DNA of 52,742 nt, taken from Granulosicoccus sp. GTDB lineage: Bacteria > Pseudomonadota > Gammaproteobacteria > Granulosicoccales > Granulosicoccaceae. The stretch covers positions 1 through 52,742 of the forward strand of contig JALZVU010000064.1 of NCBI GenBank assembly GCA_023301795.1, written 5' to 3'. Position numbers and translations under genes: made by a program. The notes beneath the pieces were generated by a model. It was given only the letters and a program-made list of their open reading frames with translations, did no database searches and was not told the DNA's origin. This document shows, one piece after another, positions 51,684-52,742 of the stretch; the stretch's first letter is position 1; each line of letters begins with the position of its first letter.

Positions 51684-52154
51684 ATGTCTGATAGTCGTCC
51701 TCCCCTGCCGCCGTTTGATACGCACAGTGCCACTACCAAGGTCCGTATGGCGGAGGATGGCTGGAATAGTCGAGATGCGACCAAAGTCAGTCTCGCTTAC
51801 ACACCCGATAGCCTATGGCGTAACCGTTCAGAATTTTTACAAGGCCGAGACGCTATCGTGGCATTTTTGGAAAACAAATGGCGCACCGAAAATGGCTATC
51901 GACTGATAAAGGAACTATGGGCGTGTGAGGGCAATAGAATTGCCGTGCGGTTCGCTTATGAATGGCATGATACCCAGCAACAGTGGTATCGCTCTTACGG
52001 GAATGAGAACTGGCAGTTTTCAGATCAAGGACTGATGGAGAGGCGTATTGCCAGTATCAATGATCTGGCCATCAAAGAGGAAGATCGGTTGTTCAATTGG
52101 CCACAGGGGCCCAGGCCTGAGGACTATCCAGGGTTGTCTGCGCTGGGGCTTTAA
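51684..52154 (+). CDS. DUF1348 (SnoaL/NTF2-like) protein
   Basis: 156-residue cytoplasmic protein of the nuclear transport factor 2-like fold. [60 protein letters not shown] and [20 protein letters not shown] are characteristic of DUF1348. The family has no established reaction; the fold binds small molecules in a cone-shaped pocket. It lies 35 bases after cyanase on the same strand and is probably the fifth gene of the operon, which may hint at a side role in cyanate or related small-nitrile metabolism. That link is inference. Confidence 0.85.
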   Translation: MSDSRPPLPPFDTHSATTKVRMAEDGWNSRDATKVSLAYTPDSLWRNRSEFLQGRDAIVAFLENKWRTENGYRLIKELWACEGNRIAVRFAYEWHDTQQQWYRSYGNENWQFSDQGLMERRIASINDLAIKEEDRLFNWPQGPRPEDYPGLSALGL

Positions 52155-52223
52155 TAGTCTTAATAACAGTGCTGCTTTTATGAACCACGCAAGCCTGTTG
52201 CAATAAGCAGCTCTCACATTATT

Positions 52224-52240
52224 ACGCCGACCCGCGGCGT
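52224..52240. terminator. Hairpin between the DUF1348 gene and the ABC ATPase gene
   Basis: ACGCCG (52224-52229) and CGGCGT (52235-52240) form a GC-rich 6-base stem with a 5-base loop, directly after the stop of the minus-strand ATPase gene (52242). Followed by TAATAATG on the minus strand and CTTAATG on the plus. Probably a bidirectional terminator for the two convergent genes. Confidence 0.5.
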
Positions 52241-52241
52241 C

Positions 52242-52742
52242 TTAATGAATTGAAGACACAAACGCACGGCAACGTTCGCTTACCGGTTCGTAAAATACCT
52301 GTCTGGGTGTGCCGCGCTCTTCAACCTGGCCTTCGTGCAAGAAAATAACCTGCGTGGATACGTCTCGGGCGAACTTCAATTCGTGAGTCACGAGTAGCAT
52401 GGTTCGCCCTTCATTGGCCAGCTCTCCAATGACTTTTAACACCTCGCCTACCAGCTCCGGATCCAGCGCTGAGGTAGGCTCATCAAAGAGCATGACTCGC
52501 GGCTCTATTGCCAATGCACGGGCGATGGCGGCGCGCTGCTGTTGCCCACCAGACAAGTGAGCCGGATATTGGTCGCGCTTATCCCACAACTCCACTCTTT
52601 GCAGATAGTGTTCTGCCCTCTCTCGTGCCTCAGCTTTGCTCACGCCCAGCACTTGCACAGGTACTTCAGTGACGTTTTGCATCACATTCAGGTGAGACCA
52701 AAGGTTAAAGCCTTGAAACACCATGCCCAGTTTGCTGCGCAG
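52242..52742 (-). CDS. Amino-acid-type ABC transporter ATP-binding protein (5' end beyond window)
   Basis: The visible 166 codons are the C-terminal two thirds of a HisP/GlnQ-type ATPase. They include the Q-loop FQGFNLWSHLNVMQNV, the signature LSGGQQQRAAIARALAI, Walker B VMLFDEPTSALDPE and the switch VTHELKFA. The end RGTPRQVFYEPVSERCRAFV is typical of polar amino acid importers. The frame stays open through base 52742, so Walker A and the start lie outside. Its permease and binding-protein partners are also out of view. It converges with the cyanate operon and is probably unrelated to it. Confidence 0.9.
   Translation of the reverse strand: MRSKLGMVFQGFNLWSHLNVMQNVTEVPVQVLGVSKAEARERAEHYLQRVELWDKRDQYPAHLSGGQQQRAAIARALAIEPRVMLFDEPTSALDPELVGEVLKVIGELANEGRTMLLVTHELKFARDVSTQVIFLHEGQVEERGTPRQVFYEPVSERCRAFVSSIH

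Overview
The window looks like chromosome from a free-living, probably marine, heterotrophic gammaproteobacterium. The evidence is the E. coli-type LexA and its operator, DNA polymerase II, malate synthase G, the YehS/DUF1456 protein, the many lipoproteins, and the mix of ABC and TRAP uptake systems. I cannot name the genus. Genes are densely packed on both strands with many ATGA/TGATG overlaps. I saw no tRNA, rRNA, CRISPR array, transposase or phage gene.

Layout. 1-3.2 kb: a LysR-type regulator remnant at the left edge, then a GMC oxidoreductase and an enolase-superfamily dehydratase. 3.2-5.1 kb: a lipoprotein operon csgG-like/DUF4810/DUF799. 5.5-12.4 kb: an AhpD-like protein, a degenerate receiver-HTH protein divergent from lexA, then lexA-imuA-imuB (mutagenesis cassette without dnaE2) and a GGDEF-EAL protein. 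12.5-17.6 kb: an FKBP isomerase, a TAXI-type TRAP transporter with an intrinsic terminator between its two genes, and a yehS homologue. 17.9-24.5 kb: three envelope-type proteins (coiled coil, OmpA-like, HhH-tailed) and an operon of an exported serine hydrolase with a NatAB-type ABC exporter. 24.5-27.6 kb: a CpaC-like secretin translationally coupled to a TPR lipoprotein, and a four-helix membrane protein. 27.7-33.3 kb: polB, a cytochrome P460-like lipoprotein and glcB. 33.3-37.3 kb: a 650-base non-coding stretch, a GH16 glycanase lipoprotein, a VWA protein and a CsbD-like lipoprotein. 37.3-45.6 kb: mtnK-mtnA divergent from a ribose-type ABC transporter, followed by a kinase-aldolase fusion (IolC-DUF2090). 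45.6-52.2 kb: a PAS/sigma-54 activator divergent from a cyanate gene set (substrate-binding protein, permease, ATPase, cyanase) and a DUF1348 protein. The right edge cuts an amino-acid-type ABC ATPase.

How the genes work together. The best-supported systems are SOS mutagenesis (LexA with a promoter-embedded operator, ImuA, ImuB, and perhaps PolB 18 kb away), cyanate uptake and hydrolysis to ammonia and CO2 under a dedicated sigma-54 activator, and salvage of methylthioribose-type sugars. In the last, the adjacent ABC transporter and the kinase-aldolase fusion could supply uptake and the missing aldolase step; this is inference. The most unusual non-coding features are a 58-base near-perfect palindrome at 43.6 kb with a related half-copy at 19.3 kb, tandem operator-like repeats before the cyanate genes, and an attenuator-like terminator inside the TRAP operon.
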